Below, in pieces: positions 1 to 8,464 of a stretch of 64,000 bases of DNA. How positions within the stretch are numbered: the first letter of the stretch is position 1; each line of letters starts with the position of its first letter. The notes beneath the pieces are model-generated. The model was not told the DNA's origin. It made no database searches and was given only the letters and a program-made list of their open reading frames with translations. Source of the stretch: JBBDMU01 sp040905685 (lineage in GTDB: Bacteria; Bacteroidota; Rhodothermia; Balneolales; Natronogracilivirgulaceae); the NCBI GenBank assembly GCA_040905685.1, contig JBBDRB010000101.1:12569-76568 (forward strand), in the 5' to 3' direction. The translations under genes were made by a program, and so were the position numbers.

Positions 1-254
1 GCTACCGCTTCGCGAAGTATTCCCAGGCCCTTGACAGGTAAATAAGCCTTTTGGTGAACATTCCGCCTCAATTCTTCCTGAACGGCCAGGGGAACCGGAA
101 ACGGAGACTGACCGAGACCCAGTTTATAAATGGTCCGCCCTTTCTGCTGAAGTTCATAGCATCGTTCATTTATGGCCAGGGTAGCCGAGAGGGGGAGTCC
201 GCGTATGTTAAGATTCAGGTGGGTGACCTGTTCAGGAATGGTTTGGATAGGCAT
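1..254 (-). CDS. Class I/II PLP-dependent aminotransferase, N-terminal fragment
   Basis: The reverse strand reads open from an ATG at 254 down to the window edge, giving 84 residues that begin MPIQTIPEQVTHLNLNIRGL. The stretch RTIYKLGLGQSPFPVP followed by AYLPVKGLGILREAV is the usual start of fold-type I aminotransferases: the N-terminal arm, the G-x-G-x-SPFPVP substrate loop, and the Y-x-P-x-x-G-x-x-x-LREA segment. The catalytic lysine region lies outside the window, so substrate specificity cannot be called. The gene is divergent from the methyltransferase at 478. Family assignment is fairly secure; the exact enzyme is unknown. Confidence 0.75.
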   Translation of the reverse strand, partial: MPIQTIPEQVTHLNLNIRGLPLSATLAINERCYELQQKGRTIYKLGLGQSPFPVPLAVQEELRRNVHQKAYLPVKGLGILREAV

Positions 255-370
255 GTTACCGGTTCGGATTTAAATATTACATTGTACTCGAGTCCTTTAA
301 TGATCATATTGATCAATAAATATACTAACAAGTATAGATATCATTTATTTTAGAATAATTATATAATTTT

Positions 371-384
371 ATGTTATATAACAT
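371..384. promoter_or_regulatory. 14-bp perfect palindrome in divergent promoter region
   Basis: ATGTTATATAACAT is a perfect palindrome in the AT-rich spacer between the leftward aminotransferase (start 254) and the rightward methyltransferase (start 478). Its position suits an operator or promoter element, but AT-rich DNA produces such palindromes by chance, so the role is only a suggestion. Confidence 0.25.
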
Positions 385-477
385 GTTGTATATCTATTAG
401 TAACAAAGCAGCAACCGTATTAAAAGTGTTACTATTCGGGTTCATAATCAAGAGAAATATTAAGAAACACGAAAGTT

Positions 478-966
478 ATGAAAATATTTTACATTCTTCC
501 TTTAATCGTTGTAATCCTGTATATAAGTAATAAACTTAGTTATCATTTCCTGAAGAAACGGATACTGGAGCGGCAAAAATGGGATTTGAATATTTGCTGC
601 GGCAAAACAGACGGGGGCGGAATCAATGCCGACATCTTCAAGCATGATTCGGTTCCGAATTTTATTCTAACCGGGGATATCTACAACCTTCCCTTTAATA
701 ATAAACAATTCAAAACCGTTTTATGCTCTCACACCATCGAGCATGTTGAGGATCCTGAATTATTCTTTAAGGAACTGAACCGGGTTGGTGAAAAGGTCAG
801 TCTGGTTATCCCTCCATTATGGGATATTTCTGCCGTATTTAACGCTCTTGAGCATAAATGGATCTTCCTGACTTTTAAAAAAGAACATGAGACGCTGCCG
901 CCCTATGTCAAACTGCCTTTTTCAGAGACCATTCATAACCATTTTGGCCAGAAAGTAAGTTCATAG
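478..966 (+). CDS. Membrane-anchored SAM-dependent methyltransferase-like protein
   Basis: The 162-residue protein starts with a hydrophobic segment (about residues 3-19) that looks like a membrane anchor. A compact methyltransferase type 11-like core follows: LNICCGKTDGGGINADIF resembles the glycine-rich SAM loop, DIYNLPFNNKQF fits the acidic motif with the D-x-x-x-LPF turn, and SHTIEHVEDPELFFKELNRV is the typical H-x-x-EH-x-x-DP element. The length is short and the C-terminal substrate region is small, so it may be a minimal or degenerate member. It precedes murB by about 90 bases. The substrate is unknown. Confidence 0.6.
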   Translation: MKIFYILPLIVVILYISNKLSYHFLKKRILERQKWDLNICCGKTDGGGINADIFKHDSVPNFILTGDIYNLPFNNKQFKTVLCSHTIEHVEDPELFFKELNRVGEKVSLVIPPLWDISAVFNALEHKWIFLTFKKEHETLPPYVKLPFSETIHNHFGQKVSS

Positions 967-1059
967 GTTCTGATTCGTTAGGTTTTCATAGAGAATGCAT
1001 TTTACGTAAATTCCAGGCATGTGATGCCGGCTTATTTCCATTAAGATTTTTACCCTGCT

Positions 1060-2085
1060 TTGATACCCCCTCTTATTCGTGAAAATGTTAACCTGAAAGC
1101 ATATAATAGCTTTCAGGTTGAGGCCGGAGCACGCTATTTGGCCGATGTGGTTCATCCCGGGCAGTTAAAGGATCTGCTTTGCCACGGAAGTTTCCGGGAC
1201 ATGGATAAGCTGATCCTGGGTGGCGGCAGCAACATCCTGTTCAGGAATGAATTTAACGGGCTGGTCATAAAAATATCCATTCCGGGGATTGAACCCGTAA
1301 GGGAAGATGAGGACCATATCTGGATTAAAGCAGGAGCCGGGGTGGACTGGCACAGTTTCGTTCTGCATTGCCTGCAGCATAACTATGCGGGGCTGGAAAA
1401 TCTCTCCCTTATTCCCGGAAGTGTGGGGGCCTCTCCGATACAGAATATCGGGGCCTATGGGGCTGAGCTGGATCAGGTTTTCTATCAGCTGGAGGGCCTG
1501 GATATCGAAAGCGGTGAATTCAGCCGGTTCGATAAGCCGGATTGCGGATTTGGATACCGGGACAGTGTTTTCAAAAAAGAGCTTAAAGGCCGGTTTATCA
1601 TCACTTCGGTTCAGGTCAGGCTGCATAAAAAAGCCAGGCTGAACCTTAGCTATGGGGCTATTTCGGATACGCTGGATGCGATGAAAATAAAAAACCCGAC
1701 CATACGCGACGTGAGTGAAGCGGTTTGCGTGATCAGGAGAAGCAAGTTGCCAGACCCCTCGGAGTTGGGCAATTCCGGAAGTTTCTTTAAAAATCCGGTC
1801 GTCGATGCTTCTGTGCTGGAAAGCCTGAAAAAAGAGCATCCCGACATGCCCTATTATAGGTTATCGGACCAAAGGGTAAAAATTCCGGCCGGCTGGCTTA
1901 TCGAGCGCTGCGGATGGAAGGGCAAAACCAGAGGCAAAACCGGCATCCATAAAAAGCAGGCTCTGGTGATCGTCAATTACGGCGGGGCAACAGGCAGGGA
2001 GATCTATGACCTGGCGATGCTGGTAAAACAGGACGTTTGCAGGGAGTTCGGGATACCGTTGATGCCGGAGGTCAACATCGTCTAA
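1060..2085 (+). CDS. murB: UDP-N-acetylenolpyruvoylglucosamine reductase MurB
   Basis: MurB is the FAD enzyme that reduces UDP-GlcNAc-enolpyruvate to UDP-MurNAc in cytoplasmic peptidoglycan precursor synthesis. The 341-residue length and layout match type I (E. coli-like) MurB. Visible motifs are the FAD loop GGGSNILF (about 54-61), GASPIQNIGAYG (about 123-134), GYRDSVFK with the conserved arginine, GNSGSFFKNP carrying the proton-donor serine, and a C-terminal MPEVNIV with the conserved glutamate (337). The start is a TTG; the sequence MIPPLIRENVNLKAYNSF is the expected N-terminus and no in-frame ATG precedes it. Confident call. Confidence 0.96.
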   Translation: MIPPLIRENVNLKAYNSFQVEAGARYLADVVHPGQLKDLLCHGSFRDMDKLILGGGSNILFRNEFNGLVIKISIPGIEPVREDEDHIWIKAGAGVDWHSFVLHCLQHNYAGLENLSLIPGSVGASPIQNIGAYGAELDQVFYQLEGLDIESGEFSRFDKPDCGFGYRDSVFKKELKGRFIITSVQVRLHKKARLNLSYGAISDTLDAMKIKNPTIRDVSEAVCVIRRSKLPDPSELGNSGSFFKNPVVDASVLESLKKEHPDMPYYRLSDQRVKIPAGWLIERCGWKGKTRGKTGIHKKQALVIVNYGGATGREIYDLAMLVKQDVCREFGIPLMPEVNIV

Positions 2086-2097
2086 TACCCTTCGTTC

Positions 2098-2511
2098 TCA
2101 GCCGGAATGCAGGGATTTTCTCAGGCCGCTGATCTCTTTCAGGGCCTTATCAATGGTTAAAACCAGATCGTTAAGATCCACGGGTTTGGTGATAAAATCA
2201 TAGGCTCCACGATTCATGGCCGTCCTGATGTTTCCCATATCGGCATACGCCGATACCATTATGGTCTTCCTGACTGGGTTAGCCATAGACTTAATTTCTT
2301 CGAGCAGTTCGAGCCCGTCCATGCCCGGCATTCTGATATCGGTCAGGATGAGGCTGATATCCTGGTTTTCAGCCAACAGTTCCAGGGCATGCTCTCCATT
2401 AGCGGCAAACCGGAACACAAGGTGTTGTTCGGTTATCTGTTTTCTGAATTTTTGCTCAATGAGCAATTCCAGCTCAGGTTCATCATCAACGACAAGTATC
2501 GCTTCCGGCAT
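2098..2511 (-). CDS. Single-domain response regulator (receiver only)
   Basis: This 137-residue protein is one CheY-like receiver domain with no output domain. The acidic pocket is VVDDEP near the N-terminus, the phospho-acceptor is Asp58 in LILTDIRMPGMDG, the switch residue lies in MVSAYAD, and the conserved lysine is in FITKPVD. It ends convergently with murB, 12 bases away, and lies just downstream of pccB on the same strand. No kinase is adjacent, so the partner is unknown. It may act by protein-protein contact or inside a phosphorelay. Confidence 0.9.
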   Translation of the reverse strand: MPEAILVVDDEPELELLIEQKFRKQITEQHLVFRFAANGEHALELLAENQDISLILTDIRMPGMDGLELLEEIKSMANPVRKTIMVSAYADMGNIRTAMNRGAYDFITKPVDLNDLVLTIDKALKEISGLRKSLHSG

Positions 2512-2526
2512 AGGGTTTACTTCCGT

Positions 2527-4074
2527 TCATAAAGGTAAATTATCATGCTTCTTTCTGGGGACTGAATCCACTTTGTGCTGGATCATCTCCATGGCTTTAA
2601 TTAGTTTTTCACGGGTTTCGCCAGGCAATATGACATCGTCTATATAACCCCGGGCAGCGGCCCGATAGGGATTGGCGAAGGTGTCCTCGTATTCTTTTTC
2701 AAGCTTAAGCTGCCTGCCGTTTTGATCATCGGAATCCCCGATTTCTTTTTTAAAGATAATCTCCACCGCCCCTTTTGTACCCATCACCGCAATTTCGGCA
2801 GTAGGCCAGGCTACGTTGTAATCGGCGCGTATGTGTTTGGAGTTCATTACATCATAAGCCCCGCCGTAGGCTTTTCGGGTGATGACCGTCATTTTCGGTA
2901 CGGTGGCCTCACAAAAAGCATAAAGCAATTTGGCTCCGTGCTTGATAATACCCCCCCATTCCTGGTCTGTGCCGGGAAGAAAACCCGGTACATCTTCAAA
3001 GACGAGCAAGGGAATATTAAAGGCATCGCAAAAGCGAACGAACCGGGCTCCTTTCAGGGAGGCATTAATATCAAGGCATCCGGCCAGGGATAAGGGCTGA
3101 TTGGCAACGATACCCATGCTTCTTCCCTCCAGCCTTGCAAAGCCAATGACAAGATTATCGGCATAATGTTCATGCACTTCCATAAAGGACCCCTCATCGG
3201 TGATCCCTTCTATTACCTCTTTGACATCGTAAGGTTTATTGGCATTGGCAGGGACCAGCGCATCCAGATTGGCGGCTTTCTCAGGGTTCGGCTTTTTTGC
3301 GTCCCGGGCCGGTGTTTTCTCTTCACAGTTTTGTGGTAAATAGGTGATGAGGTCGCGTATGCGGTTCAGACAATGCGCATCGTTTTCAGCCGAAAAGTGA
3401 GCCACCCCCGACTTTGAATTATGGGACATAGCCCCGCCGAGGGCCTCGGAGGTGACTTCTTCCTGGGTCACCGTTTTCACGACATTGGGTCCGGTGACGA
3501 ACATGAAGCTGGTTTTTTTTACCATGAAAATAAAATCGGTAATGGCCGGGCTGTACACGGCCCCTCCTGCACAAGGACCCATAACGGCCGATATCTGGGG
3601 AACCACACCCGAGGCCATGCTGTTTCGCCAGAAGACCTCGGCATACCCGCCCAGGGAAGCCACTCCCTCCTGAATCCGTGCCCCGCCTGAATCATTCAGG
3701 CCGATGACAAGGACTCCGTTTTTAACGGCGAGGTCCATAATTTTGCAAATCTTCTCTGCATGGGCCTCAGATAGGGAGCCTCCGAAAACGGTAAAATCCT
3801 GACTGAATACATAGACCGGCCGGCCGCTGATCTTCCCGAACCCGGTCACCACCCCATCGCCGGGGTAACTTTGCTTGTCTATGCCAAAATCGGTACCCCG
3901 GTGACGGACAAAAGCCCCGATTTCCTCAAAGCTTTTTTTATCGAGTAAAATATCCAGGCGTTCCCGGGCGGTGAGCTTGCCGGTTTTGTGCTGCTTGTCA
4001 ATTCTTTCTTTTCCTCCGCCAAGGTGCGCTTCTTCCCTGAGCTTTTTCAGGATCTCCGTCTTGTCATTTGTCAT
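2527..4074 (-). CDS. pccB: Propionyl-CoA carboxylase beta (carboxyltransferase) subunit
   Basis: The protein transfers carboxyl from carboxybiotin to propionyl-CoA, giving methylmalonyl-CoA. At 515 residues it matches the PccB family along its whole length, including QDFTVFGGSLSEAHAEKICK (91-110), NDSGGARIQEGVASL (127-141), GPCAGGAVYSPA (166-177), PLLVFEDVPGFLPGTDQE, KAYGGAYDVMNSKH and a C-terminal RKHDNLPL that closely resembles animal and bacterial PccB. The biotin carboxylase/BCCP subunit is not in the window. It sits between an unknown acidic protein and a receiver protein on the same strand. Methylmalonyl-CoA or glutaconyl-CoA decarboxylase alpha is the main alternative, but PccB fits better. 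Confidence 0.93.
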   Translation of the reverse strand: MTNDKTEILKKLREEAHLGGGKERIDKQHKTGKLTARERLDILLDKKSFEEIGAFVRHRGTDFGIDKQSYPGDGVVTGFGKISGRPVYVFSQDFTVFGGSLSEAHAEKICKIMDLAVKNGVLVIGLNDSGGARIQEGVASLGGYAEVFWRNSMASGVVPQISAVMGPCAGGAVYSPAITDFIFMVKKTSFMFVTGPNVVKTVTQEEVTSEALGGAMSHNSKSGVAHFSAENDAHCLNRIRDLITYLPQNCEEKTPARDAKKPNPEKAANLDALVPANANKPYDVKEVIEGITDEGSFMEVHEHYADNLVIGFARLEGRSMGIVANQPLSLAGCLDINASLKGARFVRFCDAFNIPLLVFEDVPGFLPGTDQEWGGIIKHGAKLLYAFCEATVPKMTVITRKAYGGAYDVMNSKHIRADYNVAWPTAEIAVMGTKGAVEIIFKKEIGDSDDQNGRQLKLEKEYEDTFANPYRAAARGYIDDVILPGETREKLIKAMEMIQHKVDSVPRKKHDNLPL

Positions 4075-4097
4075 TATCCGAGCCGTATCAAAAGTGG

Positions 4098-5498
4098 CTA
4101 TTTCCTGTTAAAATATTCCTGGAGCCGGTCGGTAAAATCAACAGCAGGCTCAGAATAAATATCGATAAAATTTCTGCGGAATACATTCTCCGTCAAATAA
4201 GCAGCGGCATCTTTCCATTTTTTGCACGATCCCAGTTCTTCCAGCACGTCGTGGAAAACTTCTTCATCCCCGCCAAACAGATTTTCAACAAAATAATCTT
4301 TATCGTTGTCGATGTGAGTGAAGATATCACCCGGTTCGCTTTTTCGTACGGGCGGTTCCGGCACTGCCTGATCAGGCTCGGGCTCTTCCGTGGTACCGGC
4401 TTCAGGTTCATACGGGGGGTCCGGTTCCTCTTCCCGGGTATCTTCCCCGGCATCGGGATCATCGTCCGGGACAAAACGTCTCCACATGGGCAATGCTTCC
4501 CGGTCATCGGATTTTATCTCATCGTCATCGGGCTTTTGAAAACGGCTGAACAGGGCGTTGAACCTGGTTTCGGCATCCTCAGAGTTCTGATTGTTGGATG
4601 CCAGGGTGCTGCCTTCCTCCAGGTTATCCCGCAAAGCCCTGCCAACAATGGAATTTTCTTCAACATGCTGGGTATCCTTGACAGCGCCGGCTATGGTTTC
4701 TTCGGAAATATCTTCCCTGGTTTTGGATCCCGGCCGGCCGGCCGAAGGCGACGCTATTGCCGGGGTCCGCTGTGTGATAATTTCGATAATTTCTTTTTTA
4801 GACAGGGGGGACGACACCCTGCCAAAGGCACCGGCAACTTCCATTTCATTTTTGTCTTCAAAGAAACGCTCCAATAAAGAGGGGGGGATTCCGGATCCCA
4901 TTAACCGGAACCAGGGGTCCAGCAGTTTCTCCCAATTTACAGGTGAATACCGTGAAACCAGTTTTTCATCCAGTGACGCTATAAAGTGGGCACATTGTTC
5001 CCTTGAGATTTCTGTCATTTTTTTCTTTTCCATGAACCGGGGCAGGGCTGTGCCAAAATGCCGGTAAAAGGGGATCTGTTCGCATCGCCGGATAATTTCG
5101 TCGTAGGCCAGCGTTTCATCCCCGGAAAAAAGGAAGCCGGCAAGGGAGGACCGGGGTGCGGCCAGTAAAGGCAGGACATCGGCGACGACCTGCCGGATCA
5201 CCGGACGGGCCTGGCTGTACGGCAATTGCACGGCCGGACGTATTTGGAGGAAGTAAGCCTGCCAGGCTTGATTCACCACCTCGTTGCCGGAATCCACCCA
5301 TTCCACATGTTCCGGGTTCATCGCGTTTTGAAGGTTTTCTTCCAACCTGATCCGAATGTAATGAACCAGGTAATCGGGAAAACCGCAGTCTGCTAACTCA
5401 CCGGGAAGTATGCGCCCGGCCTTCCTTGGCAGGTTTTCCAGAAGGGTATTGGTTATTTGCTCGGTAGCTTGCTGCATAATGCATGGTTCGGTTAGCAT
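4098..5498 (-). CDS. Uncharacterised acidic protein
   Basis: I do not recognise a family for this 466-residue protein. The N-terminal half (about 1-240) looks globular and helical, with several aromatic and proline residues (for example YRHFGTALPRFMEKKK). The middle (about 260-400) is low-complexity and very acidic, including DDDPDAGEDTREEEPDPP, and is probably disordered. A short C-terminal part (about 405-466) looks ordered again (EEVFHDVLEELGSCKKWKDA). There is no signal peptide or membrane segment. A second possible start is Met8 (5477). It lies 23 bases upstream of pccB on the same strand and is probably co-transcribed. The layout could suit a scaffold or interaction protein, but that is speculation. 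Confidence 0.7.
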   Translation of the reverse strand: MLTEPCIMQQATEQITNTLLENLPRKAGRILPGELADCGFPDYLVHYIRIRLEENLQNAMNPEHVEWVDSGNEVVNQAWQAYFLQIRPAVQLPYSQARPVIRQVVADVLPLLAAPRSSLAGFLFSGDETLAYDEIIRRCEQIPFYRHFGTALPRFMEKKKMTEISREQCAHFIASLDEKLVSRYSPVNWEKLLDPWFRLMGSGIPPSLLERFFEDKNEMEVAGAFGRVSSPLSKKEIIEIITQRTPAIASPSAGRPGSKTREDISEETIAGAVKDTQHVEENSIVGRALRDNLEEGSTLASNNQNSEDAETRFNALFSRFQKPDDDEIKSDDREALPMWRRFVPDDDPDAGEDTREEEPDPPYEPEAGTTEEPEPDQAVPEPPVRKSEPGDIFTHIDNDKDYFVENLFGGDEEVFHDVLEELGSCKKWKDAAAYLTENVFRRNFIDIYSEPAVDFTDRLQEYFNRK

Positions 5499-5530
5499 TT
5501 CTCAAATATTTCACAGACGTATAGTAAGAT

Positions 5531-5565
5531 AAATCGGGTTGCATCGCTAATGCAACCCGATTTTT
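5531..5565 (+). terminator. Strong hairpin with T-tract upstream of ABC ATPase
   Basis: A 14-bp perfect stem (AAATCGGGTTGCAT, 5531-5544, with its complement at 5550-5563) closes a 5-base loop and runs into TTTTT on the plus strand. A smaller hairpin, AACGGG / CCCGTT (5573-5578 and 5586-5591), follows. The structure is typical of an intrinsic terminator, yet no plus-strand gene ends upstream of it; it lies between two divergent genes. It may act as an attenuator in the leader of the ABC gene at 5614 or block read-through. Confidence 0.6.
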
Positions 5566-5613
5566 ATCGTTCAACGGGTTCCTTTCCCGTTCATCCGGCC
5601 CGGAAGCGGGTAA

Positions 5614-6267
5614 ATGGTTAACGATAACTGTATCTTGAACGCTATGATTACCCTGGAAACTTATGATCTGGCCAAGCGTTTTGGAAGAAAAATTGTATTC
5701 AATGATGTAGAAATACAATTCAAGGGCAGCGTTCTTGGCATTGGCGGTGCCAATGGCAGCGGAAAATCAACCCTGTTAAAATGCCTGGCGGGGTTGCTGA
5801 GGCCGTCAGCCGGTTTGGTGAAGTGGCAAACCGGCGGGGAAAAACGGGACGGTCCGCTACCGCGCAAAAACATAGGCTATGCGGCTCCCTATGTAAATCA
5901 TTACGCTGAATTAAGTGTAGCCGGCAACCTTGATTTTATAAGCCGGCTGCGATCCCTGGAACAGGGGAAAGAGCGTATTGCCGAACTGCTTGATATATTG
6001 GGCATACTCCATCAGAAGGATGTCCCTTTTGGATTGCTGTCTTCCGGTCAGCAGCAACGGGTTAAACTGGCGGCGGCATTACTGGATAAACCCCAGGTAC
6101 TGTTTCTGGATGAACCCGGCACCAACCTGGATAAGCAGGGCAGCGAGACGGTGTACACCCTTATACACGATTATGTTAAGGCGGGAGGGGCGGTTATGCT
6201 GGCTTCCAATAATGGAAAGGAGCTTTCCATTTGCGATGAAGTTATCGTTTTGGAGACCCTGCCGTAA
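5614..6267 (+). CDS. ABC transporter ATP-binding protein (orphan, CcmA-like size)
   Basis: This 217-residue ATPase has Walker A GANGSGKST, a Q-loop-like YAAPYV, the signature LSSGQQQRV and Walker B VLFLDEP followed by GTNLD. Size and arrangement resemble CcmA-type heme-exporter ATPases. The H-loop position, normally histidine, appears to be asparagine (LASNNGKE). No permease gene is adjacent: the next genes are a ferredoxin and folP. Met11 (5644) would give a more usual N-terminus (MITLETYDLAKRFG), while the 5614 start has GGAAG in front, so the start is uncertain. A strong hairpin precedes it. Confidence 0.85.
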   Translation: MVNDNCILNAMITLETYDLAKRFGRKIVFNDVEIQFKGSVLGIGGANGSGKSTLLKCLAGLLRPSAGLVKWQTGGEKRDGPLPRKNIGYAAPYVNHYAELSVAGNLDFISRLRSLEQGKERIAELLDILGILHQKDVPFGLLSSGQQQRVKLAAALLDKPQVLFLDEPGTNLDKQGSETVYTLIHDYVKAGGAVMLASNNGKELSICDEVIVLETLP

Positions 6268-6395
6268 TGCATGGCAACGGGAAACGCTTCTGCCGATTTT
6301 CAGGTAATAAAGAATTGCTTTTAAGTCCTCTTACCGATAATTTCCATTGGATATGAACTAATTGCTCCATAAACACGAAAACCTAAGGAACTATA

Positions 6396-6728
6396 ATGGC
6401 TTACGTAGTAACTGAACCATGCATTAATTGTAAATACACCAATTGCGCTTCTGTTTGTCCGGTTGACGCATTCAGGGAAGGACCAAACTTTCTGACCATC
6501 GACCCTGACGACTGTATAGATTGCGATGCATGTGTTGCAGAATGCCCTGTTGAAGCTATTTATCCTGACGATGAAGTGCCTGAAAAATGGGAACATTATA
6601 TAGAGTGGAATGAACGTCTGGCTGAAAAATGGGATGATAATGTGATCAATGAAACCAAAGATCCCCTGCCCGATGCTGAAGAATGGGAATCTAAGGAAAA
6701 AAATGAGAACGACATCGTACAGGATTGA
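6396..6728 (+). CDS. fdxA: 7Fe ferredoxin (FdxA family)
   Basis: This 110-residue cytoplasmic electron carrier has the classical seven-iron pattern. Cys9, Cys17 and Cys50 are placed to bind a [3Fe-4S] cluster, and Cys21, Cys40, Cys43 and Cys46 to bind a [4Fe-4S] cluster; Cys12 is the extra free cysteine also found in Azotobacter FdI. The acidic tail (about 56-110, with WEHYIEWNERLAEKWD) is typical of FdxA proteins. It stands alone between the orphan ABC ATPase and folP, so its redox partner is not evident. The family assignment is secure. Confidence 0.93.
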   Translation: MAYVVTEPCINCKYTNCASVCPVDAFREGPNFLTIDPDDCIDCDACVAECPVEAIYPDDEVPEKWEHYIEWNERLAEKWDDNVINETKDPLPDAEEWESKEKNENDIVQD

Positions 6729-6811
6729 GCCAAAGAATTTCTCAGATAATCCGGGATTATGTTTGGGAATAAAAAAGTTTATAACCGGAGCATTTTTTTC
6801 AAAACTGATTA

Positions 6812-7630
6812 TTGAAGAGACCTGATTATTCCCGTCCCATGGTGATGGGTATACTAAATGTAACGCCTGATTCCTTTTCAGACGGCGGCCGGTATTTACG
6901 GCCCAACGAATCCTTGCAGCGAGTGGAAACGATGATCGGGGAGGGAGCGGCCATCATCGATATTGGGGGGGAATCCACCCGGCCCGGAGCGGAGCCTGTC
7001 AGTGCGGATGAAGAGCTGGCCCGGGTGATGCCCGTTCTCGAAGCGGCCGTGCCTCGTTTCCCGGATACTTTTTTTTCTATCGATACCACGAAATACAAAG
7101 TAGCAAAGGCCGCCCTGGATCAGGGAGCGCATATTATAAATGATGTGAGCGGCCTGCAAAAAGTGCCTGAATTTGCCGATCTGTGTCGTGAGTTTGCCGC
7201 CACCCTGGTTATTATGCATTCCAAGGGCATGCCCAAAACCATGCAGCATAATCCACGGTACAGAAACGTAGTGGATGAAGTGGATGCCTTCTTCACATTG
7301 CGGATCAGGCAGGCGGAAGACTCGGGGTGTAACCATATCATACTGGATCCGGGCCTTGGTTTTGGGAAAACGCTGGCTCATAATCTGGATTTGCTGGCAC
7401 ATTTCGGGAAGTTTACGGCACACGGGTATCCGGTCATGGCAGGGGCTTCCCGGAAAACTTCAATCGGCCAAATCCTGAATGATCGTCCTGTGGAAGGACG
7501 GCTGGCCGGTACTCTGGCCGCTCATTACGATGCTCTTACCAAAGGCTGCAAAATAATACGCGTCCATGATGTAAAAGAAGCATTTGATACAATTTTAATT
7601 TATAATGCTATCTATTCGTTAAACAACTAA
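6812..7630 (+). CDS. folP: Dihydropteroate synthase
   Basis: FolP condenses p-aminobenzoate with 6-hydroxymethyl-7,8-dihydropterin pyrophosphate in folate synthesis. The 272-residue TIM barrel shows MGILNVTPDSFSDGG (12-26), the pyrophosphate-binding GGESTRPGA, IDTTKYKVAKAAL, INDVSGL, DPGLGFGKTLAHN, ASRKTSIG and the C-terminal IRVHDVKE. The start is TTG at 6812; the first ATG (6839) would cut into the conserved strand just before the first motif, so TTG is preferred. It is followed 12 bases later by cdaA, a common pairing in this lineage that suggests one transcript. Confidence 0.96.
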   Translation: MKRPDYSRPMVMGILNVTPDSFSDGGRYLRPNESLQRVETMIGEGAAIIDIGGESTRPGAEPVSADEELARVMPVLEAAVPRFPDTFFSIDTTKYKVAKAALDQGAHIINDVSGLQKVPEFADLCREFAATLVIMHSKGMPKTMQHNPRYRNVVDEVDAFFTLRIRQAEDSGCNHIILDPGLGFGKTLAHNLDLLAHFGKFTAHGYPVMAGASRKTSIGQILNDRPVEGRLAGTLAAHYDALTKGCKIIRVHDVKEAFDTILIYNAIYSLNN

Positions 7631-7642
7631 TTTAAAAGGTTC

Positions 7643-8455
7643 TTGGAGTTATTCCCTATTGGTTTTCTTGATTTTGGTCTGAAGGACCTGATCGAAACGC
7701 TTATCATAGCATCGATACTTTATTACCTGTACCGGTGGACGAGAGGGTCATTTGCTGTTCCGGCATTTGTGGGTATACTCATTGTATTTCTCGTCAATGC
7801 ACTGGTAAGTGCCCTGGGGCTGACGACTATAAACTTTGTGATGAGCCGCATCCTCGATGTGGGCATTCTTGCTGTAATCATCCTGTTTCAGCCGGAACTG
7901 AGAAAGCTGTTATACAGCATCGGACTCAATACCAATTTTGACAGGTTTTTTGGCAAAAGTGGATCGACCGAAACGGTGGAAGAGGTTATTCAGGCTGTAA
8001 AAACTTTGTCGAGAACCAAAACAGGGGCCCTTATTGTTTTTTCGAAACGGTCGGGACTGCATGATCTGATCGAGGTAGGCGTAAAAATTGATGCCGTGGT
8101 TACCAGCCAGCTGCTGCTGACGATCTTCAATAAGGAAGCGCCTTTGCATGACGGAGCCGTAATAATCAGGAACAACAAACTGGTGGCGGCAAGTTCATAT
8201 TTGCCCATTAGTCAAAATCCAAACATATCTTCGGTGTTTGGGACCCGCCACAGGGCCGCCGTAGGGGTTACGGAAATCAACAATGTTTTCGTTATTGTCG
8301 TCTCTGAAGAAACGGGAAGAATTTCCATAGCCAGGCATGGAGCGTTAACCAGCGGACTCACTATTCAAAAACTTCGGTATGAAATGCAGGAAGCTCTTGG
8401 CGAGGAGGAGATAAAGGAGGACGAAACCGGCTTTTCCATCAGTAATGAAACCTAA
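7643..8455 (+). CDS. cdaA: Diadenylate cyclase CdaA (membrane-bound)
   Basis: CdaA makes cyclic di-AMP from two ATP. The 270-residue protein has about three N-terminal transmembrane helices (residues 13-80), a short coiled linker, and a DAC domain with the two active-site motifs: Asp170-Gly171-Ala172 in PLHDGAVII and Arg202-His203-Arg204 in TRHRAAVG. It starts with TTG at 7643, preceded by AAAAGGT, and lies directly behind folP. It ends 9 bases from the convergent end of a receiver/metallo-beta-lactamase gene. c-di-AMP usually controls potassium, osmotic and wall homeostasis. No recognised c-di-AMP phosphodiesterase (GdpP, PgpH) is in the window. Confidence 0.95.
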   Translation: MELFPIGFLDFGLKDLIETLIIASILYYLYRWTRGSFAVPAFVGILIVFLVNALVSALGLTTINFVMSRILDVGILAVIILFQPELRKLLYSIGLNTNFDRFFGKSGSTETVEEVIQAVKTLSRTKTGALIVFSKRSGLHDLIEVGVKIDAVVTSQLLLTIFNKEAPLHDGAVIIRNNKLVAASSYLPISQNPNISSVFGTRHRAAVGVTEINNVFVIVVSEETGRISIARHGALTSGLTIQKLRYEMQEALGEEEIKEDETGFSISNET

Positions 8456-8464
8456 CAGGACCTG

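Noticed and set aside
51..353. Plus-strand 100-residue open frame at the left edge
   Set aside because: It is antisense to the clear aminotransferase N-terminus read on the minus strand, and its protein has no recognisable pattern.
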